Shown here piece after piece: positions 55,758 to 64,000 of a DNA stretch of 64,000 nt. The DNA comes from Ostreiculturibacter nitratireducens. Its GTDB lineage: Bacteria > Pseudomonadota > Alphaproteobacteria > Rhodobacterales > Rhodobacteraceae. The DNA lies in assembly GCF_032670585.1 (NCBI RefSeq), contig NZ_JAVQHL010000001.1:620001-684000 (forward strand). Direction: 5' to 3'. Numbering within the stretch: position 1 is the stretch's first letter; each line of letters starts with the position of its first letter. The notes under the pieces were generated by a model. The model saw nothing but the letters and a program-made list of their open reading frames with translations, did not search any database and was not told the origin of the DNA. The position numbers were made by a program, and so were the translations under genes.

Positions 55758-56759
55758 ATGTTCGTCCGTCCCCTCACCCTCGCCGCCGCACTCGCCGCGG
55801 CCCCAGCGCTGGCCGATGAGGTCAACGTCTACTCCCACCGGCAGCCCGAACTCGTTCAGCCGCTGTTCGACGCATTCACGGCCGAAACCGGCATCGCGGT
55901 GAACGTCGCCTTTGTCGACAAGGGCCTCGTCGAGCGGCTCGTCGCCGAGGGCGACCGCAGCCCCGCCGACCTCGTGATGACCGTGGACATCGCGCGCCTC
56001 GCGGAAATCGTCGCCGCTGACGTCGTCCAGCCCGTCGACTCCGAGGTTCTCGCCGCCAACATCCCGGCCGAGTTCCGTGACCCCGAGAACCGCTGGTTCG
56101 GCCTCACCTCCCGCGCGCGCATCGTCTATGCCAGCAAGGACCGCGTCTCCGATGGCGAAGTGACGACCTACGAGGACCTCGCCGACCCGAAATGGCAGGG
56201 GCGGATCTGCACCCGTCCCGGCACCCACGACTACAACCTCGCCCTTGCCTCCGCGATGATCGCCCATCATGGGGCCGAACAGGCGAAGGCATGGGCCGAA
56301 GGGCTCCGCGCGAACCTCGCGAAGAAGCCCGAGGGCAACGACCGGGCGCAAGTGAAGTCGATCTGGGCTGGTGAGTGCGACATCTCGCTCGGCAACACCT
56401 ATTACATGGGTGAAATGCTGGCCGACCCCGAGCAGGCCGAATGGGCGAACTCCGTGCGCATCGTGTTCCCGGTCTTCGAGGACGGCGGCACCCACATGAA
56501 CGTCTCGGGCGTGGCCATGACGAGGGCCGCGCCGAACCGCGACGCCGCGCTGAAGCTCATGGAATTCCTGGCCTCCGACGAGGCGCAGCGGATCTATGCA
56601 GAGGTGAACCACGAATTCCCGGTGAAACCCGGCGTCGCCCGGTCCGAACTCGTCGAAAGCTGGGGCGAATTCACGCCGGACAACCTGAACCTCATGGACG
56701 TCGCCATACACCGGGCCGAAGCCCTGAAGCTCATGGAAGAAGTGAACTTCGACGGGTAA
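55758..56759 (+). CDS. periplasmic ferric-iron ABC transporter substrate-binding protein
   Basis: 333 residues. Signal peptide MFVRPLTLAAALAAAPALA, mature start DEVNVYSHRQPELVQPL. The pattern VYSHR...QPL, DLVMTVDIARL and the Tyr-Tyr pair in GNTYYMGEM match FbpA/FutA-type Fe(III) receptors. The permease and ATPase genes are not adjacent; a terminator follows directly, so this is a single-gene unit like those in other marine Rhodobacterales. Confidence 0.92.
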   Translation: MFVRPLTLAAALAAAPALADEVNVYSHRQPELVQPLFDAFTAETGIAVNVAFVDKGLVERLVAEGDRSPADLVMTVDIARLAEIVAADVVQPVDSEVLAANIPAEFRDPENRWFGLTSRARIVYASKDRVSDGEVTTYEDLADPKWQGRICTRPGTHDYNLALASAMIAHHGAEQAKAWAEGLRANLAKKPEGNDRAQVKSIWAGECDISLGNTYYMGEMLADPEQAEWANSVRIVFPVFEDGGTHMNVSGVAMTRAAPNRDAALKLMEFLASDEAQRIYAEVNHEFPVKPGVARSELVESWGEFTPDNLNLMDVAIHRAEALKLMEEVNFDG

Positions 56760-56780
56760 CAATTTGATATTTAATACGAA

Positions 56781-56808
56781 CCCCCGGCTATTGCGCCGGG
56801 GGTTTTCG
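56781..56808 (+). terminator. rho-independent terminator of the iron-binding protein gene
   Basis: CCCCCGGC and GCCGGGGG (8-bp perfect stem) with a 6-base loop, followed by TTTTCGTT, 21 bases after the stop. Confidence 0.88.
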
Positions 56809-56878
56809 TTTGGGGTCAAGGCATGCGGCGCTGGACAGGGCACGCGCCCCGCGCCACGCTCACGTTTGGAGGTGCCAC

Positions 56879-57826
56879 ATGTCCCCGACCCCGCGGCGCA
56901 AGATAATCATCGACACCGACCCCGGCCAGGACGACGCTGTGGCGATCCTTCTGGCGTTGGCCAGTCCAGAACTGGACGTCCTCGGCATCACCTGCGTCGC
57001 CGGCAACGTCCCGCTTGCGCTCACCGCGAAGAACGCCCGCATCGTCTGCGAACTGGCCGGAAAGCCGGAGACCCGCGTCTTTGCCGGTTGTGACGCGCCG
57101 ATGAAGCGCAAGCTCGTCACGGCCGAGCACGTCCACGGCAAGACCGGTCTCGACGGTATCGCGCTGCCTGACCCGGTCATGCCATTGCAGGACCAGCACG
57201 CCGTCGACTTCCTGATAGAGACCTTGCGCGAGGAGCCCGAAGGCAGCGTCACCCTGTGCCCGGTCGGCCCGCTCACCAACGTCGCAACGGCGATGATGAA
57301 GGCTCCCGACATCGTCCCGCGCATCGCCGAGATCGTGCTGATGGGCGGCGCTTACTTCGCGGTGGGGAATATCACGCCGGCAGCCGAGTTCAACATTTAC
57401 GTCGACCCGCAAGCCGCAGAAATCGTGTTCAAATCCGGTGTTCCTCTGGTGGTCATGCCGCTCGACGTGACGCACAAGGCGCTGACCACCCGGTCGAGGG
57501 TCGAGGCGTTCCGCGGACTTGGCACCCGCGTCGGCCACGCGGTCGCCAGCTGGACCGACTTCTTCGAACGCTTCGACATGGCCAAATACGGCTCCGAGGG
57601 TGCGCCGCTCCACGACCCATGCGTGATCGCCTACCTCCTCGACCCCTCGCTGTTTTCCGGCCGCCATATCAACGTGGAGGTCGAGACCGAGGGTCGCTTC
57701 ACAACCGGCATGACAGTGGCCGACTGGTGGCGCGTTTCACGGCGCGAACCGAACGCCATGTTCATGGGCGAGATCGACGCTGACCGCTTCTATGCCTTGC
57801 TCATCGAGCGGATTGGCCGACTTTGA
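56879..57826 (+). CDS. inosine-uridine-preferring nucleoside hydrolase
   Basis: 315 residues from the ATG at 56879 with TTTGGAGG upstream. The calcium-binding DTDPGQDDAVAI signature is at the N terminus; VGPLTNVATAM, MGGAYFAVGNITPAAEFN and the C-terminal HDPCVIAYL complete the active site. It splits ribonucleosides into base and ribose for salvage. Substrate preference cannot be read. Confidence 0.93.
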   Translation: MSPTPRRKIIIDTDPGQDDAVAILLALASPELDVLGITCVAGNVPLALTAKNARIVCELAGKPETRVFAGCDAPMKRKLVTAEHVHGKTGLDGIALPDPVMPLQDQHAVDFLIETLREEPEGSVTLCPVGPLTNVATAMMKAPDIVPRIAEIVLMGGAYFAVGNITPAAEFNIYVDPQAAEIVFKSGVPLVVMPLDVTHKALTTRSRVEAFRGLGTRVGHAVASWTDFFERFDMAKYGSEGAPLHDPCVIAYLLDPSLFSGRHINVEVETEGRFTTGMTVADWWRVSRREPNAMFMGEIDADRFYALLIERIGRL

Positions 57827-58041
57827 GGCCACCGAGAAGCGAATGAGGAAAGCGAGCCATGCTATTGGTCTTTCCTGTTTTTCCGTGGAATCCGTGTGAG
57901 CCCTCCGGCACCTGCAGCCATCTTGCCGGCCTGAATTGACCCGCTTGCTCCGTTCATCAGTTGGGATCATGGCGGCTGCGTGATCGCCCTTCGCATCGAC
58001 CTCCTTTCGCCCTATATCCTTGGACAACAAGGAAACGCGCG

Positions 58042-59460
58042 ATGACCCTACCCTTCGACAATTCCTACACCCGCCTGCCCGACCGCATCTTCGTGCGCCA
58101 GAACCCGGTTCCGGTTCGTGCACCGGGCCTGATCGCGGTGAACCGGAGCCTCGCGGAGCGTCTGGGGATCGACGCGGACTGGCTGGGAAGCCCCGAAGGT
58201 GTCTCGGTGCTGGCCGGCAACGCGGTCCCCGAAGGCGCGGAGCCGATTGCCCAGGCCTACGCCGGGCACCAGTTCGGCGGCTGGGTGCCGCAGCTCGGTG
58301 ACGGGCGGGCGATCCTCCTCGGCGAGGTCGTGACCCCGGATGGTGCGCGCTACGATCTGCAACTGAAGGGCGCGGGCCAGACCCCTTTCAGCCGTCGGGG
58401 TGACGGCCGGGCCTGGATCGGGCCGGTCCTGCGCGAATACATCGTCTCGGAGGCGATGGCCGCGCTCGGCGTGCCCACGACCCGGGCGCTCGCCGCCGTC
58501 ACCACAGGCGAAACCGTCTACCGCGAGGCCCCCTTTCCCGGCGCTGTCCTCGCCCGTGTCGCGGCAAGCCACATCCGCGTGGGAACCTTCCAATTCATCG
58601 CGGCGCGAAAGGATACCGAGGCGCTCAAGGCGCTCACCGATCACGTCATCGCCCGCCACTACCCCGGGGTGGATGGGCCGATGGGCCTTCTCGAAGCCGT
58701 CATCGCCGCGCAGGCGCGCCTTGTCGCGAAGTGGATGCCGCTTGGCTTCATCCACGGCGTGATGAATACGGACAACATGGCCATCTCGGGCGAGACCATC
58801 GACTACGGGCCCTGCGCCTTCATGGATTTCTATCACCCGAACACGGTCTTTTCCTCGATCGATCAGCACGGGCGCTATGCCTATTCGAACCAGCCGCAGA
58901 TCGCGGTCTGGAACCTCGCGCAGCTCGCCTCAGCGCTCCTGCCTCTCATGGGGGAGGAAGCCCCGGCCATCGAGGCCGCGACCGCCGCACTCCACCGCTT
59001 TGGCGACCTCTTCGAGGCCGAATGGCTCGCTCGTTTCCGCGCCAAGATCGGGCTCGCGACCGAAGAGGAAGGCGACGGCGCGCTGATCGAGACGCTCCTG
59101 AGCCGCATGGCGCTGCAACGCGCGGACTTCACGCGCACGTTCCGCGGACTGCTTGACGGCACGGCGCGTGAGGAATTCAAGGAGCCGGAGGCATTCGATG
59201 CCTGGGAGCGCGATTGGAAAGCGCGCGTCGCCCGCGAGAAGGACCCGAAAGCCACGATCCGCTCGGCCAACCCGGCCCTTATCCCGCGCAACCACCGCGT
59301 GGAGGAGGCGATCCAGGCGGCGCTCGGCGGCGATTACGCCCCCTTCCACCGGCTGAACGCGGCGCTCGCACGGCCCTACGCGGACGACCCGGCCCATGCC
59401 GACCTCCGCCTCTCGCCAAGGCCCGAGGAAGAAGTCCGCCGCACCTTCTGCGGCACGTGA
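58042..59460 (+). CDS. selO: SelO family protein adenylyltransferase (YdiU)
   Basis: 472 residues from the ATG at 58042 with AAGGAAA upstream; the longer open frame is rejected. Pseudokinase fold: AYAGHQFGGWVPQLGDGRAILLGE, LQLKGAGQTPFSRRGDGRA and HGVMNTDNMAISGETIDYGP carry the ATP-binding residues in inverted orientation. It transfers AMP to protein Ser/Thr/Tyr. The C terminus is TFCGT, where the selenocysteine position of eukaryotic SelO is near a cysteine. Confidence 0.94.
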   Translation: MTLPFDNSYTRLPDRIFVRQNPVPVRAPGLIAVNRSLAERLGIDADWLGSPEGVSVLAGNAVPEGAEPIAQAYAGHQFGGWVPQLGDGRAILLGEVVTPDGARYDLQLKGAGQTPFSRRGDGRAWIGPVLREYIVSEAMAALGVPTTRALAAVTTGETVYREAPFPGAVLARVAASHIRVGTFQFIAARKDTEALKALTDHVIARHYPGVDGPMGLLEAVIAAQARLVAKWMPLGFIHGVMNTDNMAISGETIDYGPCAFMDFYHPNTVFSSIDQHGRYAYSNQPQIAVWNLAQLASALLPLMGEEAPAIEAATAALHRFGDLFEAEWLARFRAKIGLATEEEGDGALIETLLSRMALQRADFTRTFRGLLDGTAREEFKEPEAFDAWERDWKARVAREKDPKATIRSANPALIPRNHRVEEAIQAALGGDYAPFHRLNAALARPYADDPAHADLRLSPRPEEEVRRTFCGT

Positions 59461-59464
59461 TCGA

Positions 59465-60124
59465 TCAGCGCCGCCCGAACCGGCGGAAGAACCTGCGGTT
59501 GATCTCGACAAACTCCGCGATGACGCCGGTCAGCCCGCCAAGGTCGCGGCCCTTGAGATAGAAGAACCCCGCGGCTGCCCCGAAGCTCGCCCCGATCACG
59601 TCCACGATCAGGTCCCACATCGTGTCGACGAGGCCGGACTTCTGCATGTTCATCCCGAAATTCACGTCCATCGCGTATTCGAAGATCTCCCACAGCGCAC
59701 CCAGCGTGACCGAGAAGCAGAAGGCGATCATCGCCATGGCCCAGGCGGGCGCCGCGTAACGGTCGCCCTCGAACAGCATGAAGATGAACAGGAACCCCAT
59801 GAGCCCGAAGCCCATGGCCGCGCCTCCGTGCATCAGCACATCCCACCACCAGTAGCGGTCGTAAAAGTCATAAGCCTCGCCAAGGAAGATCGTCGCGTAG
59901 AGGAACAACCCGATCCCGGCCACGAAACGCAGCGGCAGGCGAATCCCGAAGCGGCGGGCGAAGAATACCGGCATCATCGACATCAGGATTGTCGCGACAG
60001 CTTCGAAGACGAGAACCCACCGCCGCTCGATCAGCGCGGCGACTACAGCGACCAGCAGGGTCGCCCACATGAACTGCAGCAGCGGCGGCTGCGCGCGAAG
60101 GCGGGACCAGAACATGAGAAACAA
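59465..60124 (-). CDS. multi-pass membrane protein, DUF2238/YjdF-like
   Basis: 219 residues, about six membrane helices; the central DFYDRYWWWDVLMHGGAAMGFGLMG and LGALWEIFEYAMD, rich in acidic and aromatic residues within helices, match the YjdF family. Function unknown. It ends 4 bases from the convergent selO stop. Confidence 0.75.
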   Translation of the reverse strand: MFLMFWSRLRAQPPLLQFMWATLLVAVVAALIERRWVLVFEAVATILMSMMPVFFARRFGIRLPLRFVAGIGLFLYATIFLGEAYDFYDRYWWWDVLMHGGAAMGFGLMGFLFIFMLFEGDRYAAPAWAMAMIAFCFSVTLGALWEIFEYAMDVNFGMNMQKSGLVDTMWDLIVDVIGASFGAAAGFFYLKGRDLGGLTGVIAEFVEINRRFFRRFGRR

Positions 60125-60191
60125 CTAGGCGCTGCGCCCCGGTCTAACAAGCGCCCTTCAAGCTCGAGTGGCGCCGGGATATATCAGGCCC

Positions 60192-60905
60192 ATGGGGCTC
60201 CGATTGGCCAGCTACAACGTCCACAAATGCGTGGGTACGGACCGGAAACGCGATCCGGGCCGGATCGTCGACGTTCTGAACTCCGTCTCGGCCGATGTCA
60301 TGGCGCTGCAGGAGGTCGATCGCCGCATGCCGCCACGACCGGCCGCCCTGCCGCGAGAGATGATCGAGCGCGATACCGACTATGCGGCGCTCCCCTTCGG
60401 CCTGACGGAGGAAAGCCTTGGCTGGCACGGTCAGACATTGCTGACGCGCACCGGGACAGAGGCGCTCGCGATCAAGCGGATAGAGCTACCGGGTCTCGAA
60501 CCGCGCGGAGCCATCATGGCGGAACTCGCGTTTCCCGATGGGCGGGAGCTACGAGTCGTCGGCGTGCACCTCGGCCTAATCCGGCGCTACCGCCTGATGC
60601 AGCTTTCCGCGATCCGCGCCGCCCTGTCGCGGCGGCGCGACCTGCCGACAGTGATCATCGGCGACTTCAACGAATGGTCCACGCACGGCGGCGTCGACCC
60701 GATCGCCGACACGTTCCGCATACACGCGCCGGGCCATTCGTTCCACGCCAACCGCCCGGTTGCCGCGCTGGACCGCGTGGCGCTCGGCCGGGGGTTGCAT
60801 CTGCGCGACGCGGGCGTCGTCGACATCCCGCTTGCCCGCATCGCCTCCGATCACCTGCCGATCTGGGCCGATGTCAGGCTCGACACGCCCGTGCCGGCCG
60901 ATTGA
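60192..60905 (+). CDS. endonuclease/exonuclease/phosphatase family protein
   Basis: 237 residues from the ATG at 60192. The metal-dependent phosphoesterase fold shows LASYNVHKCVGTDRKRDP, VMALQEVDRR (metal-binding Glu), HLGLIRRYRLMQL, IIGDFNEW and SDHLPIWADV (catalytic Asp-His). No signal peptide. Substrate could be nucleic acid, lipid or sugar phosphate. The 3' end overlaps the convergent DMT gene by 32 bases. Confidence 0.9.
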   Translation: MGLRLASYNVHKCVGTDRKRDPGRIVDVLNSVSADVMALQEVDRRMPPRPAALPREMIERDTDYAALPFGLTEESLGWHGQTLLTRTGTEALAIKRIELPGLEPRGAIMAELAFPDGRELRVVGVHLGLIRRYRLMQLSAIRAALSRRRDLPTVIIGDFNEWSTHGGVDPIADTFRIHAPGHSFHANRPVAALDRVALGRGLHLRDAGVVDIPLARIASDHLPIWADVRLDTPVPAD

Positions 60906-61773
60906 TGAGGATAAGGCCCAGCGCCACCAGCGATGCTGCGCCGATGATTTCGGGACCGATCTTTTCACCCAGCCACAGTGCCCCCAGAGCCACCCCGAAG
61001 ACCGGGGTGAGGAAGGAAAAGCTTGCGACGCCCGAGGCCGGGTAGATTGTCAGAAGCCAGAACCAGAACAGGAACGCGGCCGAGACGATGACGGCCGACT
61101 GGAACGCGAGCCCCGCGAGGTGGATCGGCTGAAGGTCCCGGATCAGCGGCCCGAACAAGGGCGACAAGGCAAGAAGCACGGGGGCCGACACCGCAAGCTG
61201 CCAGAAAAGCTGCGTCTCGGGCTTTTCGCGGATCAGGGGCGTGGCGCGGACGCAGAGCGCGACGCCCATCCATCCGAAAGCCGCGAAAAGCGCGAAGAGG
61301 TCACCAAGCAGACTCGCCTCGCCCGAGGCGCCGCCGCGGTCAAGGATCGCCCAGGCCACGCCTGCGAAGGCGAGCGCGAGGCCCACCGCCTTGATGCCGC
61401 TGATCCGCTCTCCCGGAATCAGCATATGCGCAGCAAGCGACAGCCAGACCGGCATCGAATAGAAGATGATCGAGGTGCGGGTGACCGTTGTCATGTCGAG
61501 CGCTAGGAACAGGAACACGAACTCTGCCGCGAAGACGACCCCGATCAGGATCCCTGGCCCCAGCATCTCGCGCCGGAGACGCGGCGACTTGCCGCGCAGG
61601 ACGAGCCAGGCCCAGAGGCAGAGCATCCCAAAGAGCGAACGCAGACCCGCGAAGAACACCGGCTGCAGGCCCGCGTTCACGAGCTTGATCACCACCTGGT
61701 TGACCGCGAGCAGGAGCGCGAAGCCTGTCAGAGAAACCGCCCCGAAGGCATCGATCCTGTCCCTGCGCTCCAA
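60874..61773 (-). CDS. DMT-superfamily (EamA) transporter
   Basis: 299 residues, ten membrane helices in two EamA repeats. The start is a TTG at 61773, supported by GGGAGGAA 7 bases upstream; the next ATG lies inside the second helix. Such proteins export amino acids or other metabolites; substrate not inferable. Confidence 0.9.
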   Translation of the reverse strand: MERRDRIDAFGAVSLTGFALLLAVNQVVIKLVNAGLQPVFFAGLRSLFGMLCLWAWLVLRGKSPRLRREMLGPGILIGVVFAAEFVFLFLALDMTTVTRTSIIFYSMPVWLSLAAHMLIPGERISGIKAVGLALAFAGVAWAILDRGGASGEASLLGDLFALFAAFGWMGVALCVRATPLIREKPETQLFWQLAVSAPVLLALSPLFGPLIRDLQPIHLAGLAFQSAVIVSAAFLFWFWLLTIYPASGVASFSFLTPVFGVALGALWLGEKIGPEIIGAASLVALGLILINRPARACRA

Positions 61774-62009
61774 CGCGTTCCTCCCGTCCGGCCTGGTGCC
61801 CCGCTACGGGAAGCGCCGCACCGGGGAATGTCAACCCTCTGGCCCGCCATCCTGGCGCTGGGCAAGGCAGCGGGCGACGGCAAGGAAATTCACCCTTGCG
61901 CCGCAATTCCGGCCTTGGTTCCGAGTGTTGCGCGGCATCCCAGTTGTGGAAACCCTCGCTGTATGCACAGCCCCGCAGCGTGCTATCAATGGCGCAGGAG
62001 GCCCGAGCC

Positions 62010-62990
62010 ATGACCCGCAACCTCGATCCGATCGCCGCCTACGACATCTGGCCGGACGGCCGGGTAACGGAGGTCACGGAACCGTGGCCGAGCGCAACCC
62101 CGAGCGAGGGCGCGGGCTGGCGCTGGCTTCACTGCGACCGGACCTCGGGGGCTTTCGCAAACTGGGCCGTGGCAAACCTGCCCGCCCCCGTCCGCGCCTC
62201 GCTTCTTCAGGCCGAGACCCGCCCCCGCTGTGACGCGGTAGGCGACGGGCTTCTCCTCACGCTTCGCGCCATCAACCTCAACCCGGGTGCCGAGGGCGAA
62301 GACATGGTCGCGCTCCGCCTCTGGGTCACCGGGCGCCTGATCGTCACGACCCGCCTCCGCCGCCTCTACGTCATTGAGGAGATGCGCGCCGACCTCGCCG
62401 AGGGTCGCGCGCCCCTTTCTCCCGGCGCCTTTGTCGCTCGCCTCGCCGACCAGATGACCGCTCGGATCGAAGAGGTCTCGCTTGACCGCGAGGATGCCAC
62501 GGACGCCATCGAGGAAGTGCTTCTGGATGACGAACCCGACGCGCTTGGAACCGGCGAGCAGGAGATCAGCCGCATCGCCCGGTCGGTCATCAAGCTCCGC
62601 CGCCACGTCGCCCCCCAACGTGAGGCATTGTCCCGCCTTGCCACGATCGACGTGGCCTTCCTTGGCCCGGCCGAACGCTACGAACTGCGCGAGGTGGCGA
62701 ACCGGACCCAGCGGACGGTCGAGGAGCTCGACACGACCCGCGACCGCCTGGCGTCGCTGCGCGCCCATATCGACTCGCTCCATGCCTGGCGGATGGGGCG
62801 TCAGAGCTTCGTCTTATCCGTCGCGGCGGCGGTCTTCCTGCCTCTCGGCTTTCTGACCGGCCTCTTCGGCGTGAACCTCGGCGGCATGCCGGGCGAACAC
62901 TCCCCCTACGCCTTCGCCGTGCTGACCATCGGAAGCGGGATCATCGGCTTTGCCCTGTGGCTCTGGTTCCGATGGCTGCGGTGGTTCTGA
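62010..62990 (+). CDS. zntB: CorA/ZntB-family divalent metal transport protein
   Basis: 326 residues from the ATG at 62010 (AGGAGG upstream). A large cytoplasmic domain with long helices is followed by two C-terminal membrane helices; the loop motif is LFGVNLGGMPG, GVN rather than the GMN of CorA, as in ZntB. ZntB moves zinc with a proton gradient. The 236 bases upstream contain no gene. Confidence 0.88.
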   Translation: MTRNLDPIAAYDIWPDGRVTEVTEPWPSATPSEGAGWRWLHCDRTSGAFANWAVANLPAPVRASLLQAETRPRCDAVGDGLLLTLRAINLNPGAEGEDMVALRLWVTGRLIVTTRLRRLYVIEEMRADLAEGRAPLSPGAFVARLADQMTARIEEVSLDREDATDAIEEVLLDDEPDALGTGEQEISRIARSVIKLRRHVAPQREALSRLATIDVAFLGPAERYELREVANRTQRTVEELDTTRDRLASLRAHIDSLHAWRMGRQSFVLSVAAAVFLPLGFLTGLFGVNLGGMPGEHSPYAFAVLTIGSGIIGFALWLWFRWLRWF

Positions 62991-63006
62991 GGGCGCTGCG
63001 CCCTTT
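62991..63006 (+). terminator. short hairpin after zntB
   Basis: GGGCG-CTG-CGCCC followed by TTTCC begins directly after the stop codon; a compact, possibly weak terminator. Confidence 0.45.
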
Positions 63007-63027
63007 CCCTGCGTCACGGCCTCGGCT

Positions 63028-63050
63028 AAAGACCAGCGCGACCGGTCTTT
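63028..63050 (+). promoter_or_regulatory. inverted repeat in the eno leader
   Basis: AAAGACC and GGTCTTT (perfect 7-bp arms, 9-base spacer) end 18 bases before the eno start, just upstream of its AGGAGAGG ribosome site. It could be a terminator-like stem (T run at its end) or a leader hairpin. Confidence 0.4.
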
Positions 63051-63068
63051 CAGGAGAGGAACATTCCA

Positions 63069-64000
63069 ATGAGCACGATCGTCGACATCCATGCCCGCGA
63101 GATTCTGGACAGCCGGGGGAACCCGACGGTCGAGGTGGACGTGATCCTTGAAGACGGCACCATGGGCCGCGCGGCGGTTCCTTCGGGCGCCTCCACCGGC
63201 GCCCATGAGGCGGTTGAGAAGCGCGACGGGGACGCGCAGCGCTACAAGGGCAAGGGCGTTCTGGAAGCCGTCGCGGCGGTCAACGGCGAGATCGCCGAGA
63301 ACCTCGTGGGCGAGGATGCCACCGAGCAGGTCGCGATCGACCGGATGATGATCGAACTCGACGGCACGCCCAACAAGAGCCGCCTCGGCGCGAACGCGAT
63401 CCTCGGCGTTTCGCTTGCGGTGGCCAAGGCAGCGGCCGATTTCACCACTCAGCCCCTCTTCCGGTATGTCGGCGGCACCTCTGCCCGCATCCTGCCCGTG
63501 CCGATGATGAACATCATCAACGGCGGCGAGCATGCAGACAACCCGATCGACATCCAGGAATTCATGATCATGCCGGTCTCCGCCCCGTCGATCCGCGACG
63601 CGGTGCGGATGGGGTCGGAAGTGTTTCACACGCTCAAGAAGGAGCTTTCGGCCGCGGGCCTCGCTACGGGCGTCGGTGACGAAGGCGGTTTCGCCCCGAA
63701 CCTCAGCTCCACCCGAGATGCGCTTGATTTCATTTTGAAATCCATTGAGAAGGCCGGATACAAGCCGGGCGAGGACATCTATCTCGCACTCGACTGCGCT
63801 TCGACCGAATACTTCAAGGACGGGCATTATGTGCTTGCGGGCGAAGGGAAAACTCTGACCCCGGACGAAAACGTGTCTTACCTCGAGGCGCTGGTCTCGG
63901 ACTACCCGATCATCTCGATCGAGGATGGCTGCGCCGAGGATGACTGGGACGGCTGGCGCGTGCTGACCGAGGTTCTGGGCAAGCGCTGCCAGCTCGTCGG
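63069..64000 (+). CDS. eno: enolase, 3'-truncated by the window edge
   Basis: About 310 of the usual 425 residues are in the window; the frame is open at the end. N-terminal IVDIHAREILDSRGNPTVEV, SGASTGAHEAVE, the catalytic Glu-region NGGEHADNPIDIQEFM, GVGDEGGFAPN and the magnesium ligands in ALDCASTEYF and SIEDGCAEDDWDGW are all present. Glycolytic 2-phosphoglycerate dehydratase and RNA degradosome component. The RBS AGGAGAGGA precedes the ATG. Confidence 0.97.
   Translation, partial: MSTIVDIHAREILDSRGNPTVEVDVILEDGTMGRAAVPSGASTGAHEAVEKRDGDAQRYKGKGVLEAVAAVNGEIAENLVGEDATEQVAIDRMMIELDGTPNKSRLGANAILGVSLAVAKAAADFTTQPLFRYVGGTSARILPVPMMNIINGGEHADNPIDIQEFMIMPVSAPSIRDAVRMGSEVFHTLKKELSAAGLATGVGDEGGFAPNLSSTRDALDFILKSIEKAGYKPGEDIYLALDCASTEYFKDGHYVLAGEGKTLTPDENVSYLEALVSDYPIISIEDGCAEDDWDGWRVLTEVLGKRCQLV

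Noticed and set aside
54731..55825. N-terminal extension of the M20 amidohydrolase to about 750 residues
   Set aside because: The extra part is antisense to mazG; the family starts at the ATG at 54730.

Overview
The window is about 64 kb of GC-rich chromosome from an alphaproteobacterium, most probably Rhodobacterales (Paracoccus/Rhodobacter/Roseobacter relatives). The clues are a fused two-module NarK next to a NarR-like Crp/Fnr regulator, a parvulin-type isomerase straight after narI, Rhodobacter-type anaeroboxes (TTGAT-N4-GTCAA), a DUF4167 protein downstream of prmC, and the lptFGD-surA-pdxA-rsmA run. No rRNA, tRNA, CRISPR array or intact mobile element was seen. Genes are packed tightly, with many 1-10 bp overlaps.

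Layout. (1) 1-1.25 kb: 3' part of an acyl-CoA synthetase, followed by a decayed tyrosine-recombinase fragment. (2) 1.6-13.6 kb: a catabolic island with a LysR regulator, an MttB-type methyltransferase, a GcvT-like protein, an FCD/GntR regulator, a DapA-family lyase, a DadA-like FAD dehydrogenase, three SDRs, an aldehyde dehydrogenase and a proline-racemase-family enzyme. Together these resemble a hydroxyproline (or hydroxyproline-betaine) degradation route with a demethylation front end. No transporter or corrinoid protein is encoded in it. (3) 13.8-26.1 kb: respiratory nitrate reductase, narKGHJI on the minus strand, continuing almost without gaps into a parvulin, a beta-carbonic anhydrase and a DUF2478 protein; a NarR-like regulator is divergent. 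(4) 26.3-27.5 kb: a phosphatase/kinase pair likely to act in protein deglycation. (5) 27.8-31.3 kb: a ring-cleavage operon with a catechol 2,3-dioxygenase-type VOC protein and homologues of the 4-oxalomesaconate hydratase, aldolase and tautomerase.

(6) 31.6-38.8 kb: housekeeping and small genes (TfoX-C protein, ndk, ABC-F ATPase, MarC, retropepsin-like protease, CPBP protease, holC, pepA). (7) 38.9-46.4 kb: envelope biogenesis (lptF, lptG, lptD, surA-like), then pdxA and rsmA. (8) 46.5-53.6 kb: DUF4167, prmC, prfA, a DUF1499 protein, an agmatinase-family enzyme, a class III aminotransferase and a divergent PuuB-like oxidase; the last three look like polyamine or guanidino-compound catabolism. 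(9) 53.6-64 kb: M20 amidohydrolase, mazG, a ferric-iron binding protein behind an iron-box-like promoter, nucleoside hydrolase, selO, a membrane protein, an EEP-family protein, a DMT exporter, a ZntB-like channel and the 5' part of eno.

The organism is therefore probably a heterotroph that can respire nitrate, with modular islands for methylated or hydroxylated amino acids, aromatic acids and polyamines. The least conventional parts are the 2.6-13.6 kb island, the 27.8-31.3 kb ring-cleavage operon and the extended nar operon. All functions are read from sequence motifs and gene order only; no database search was run.
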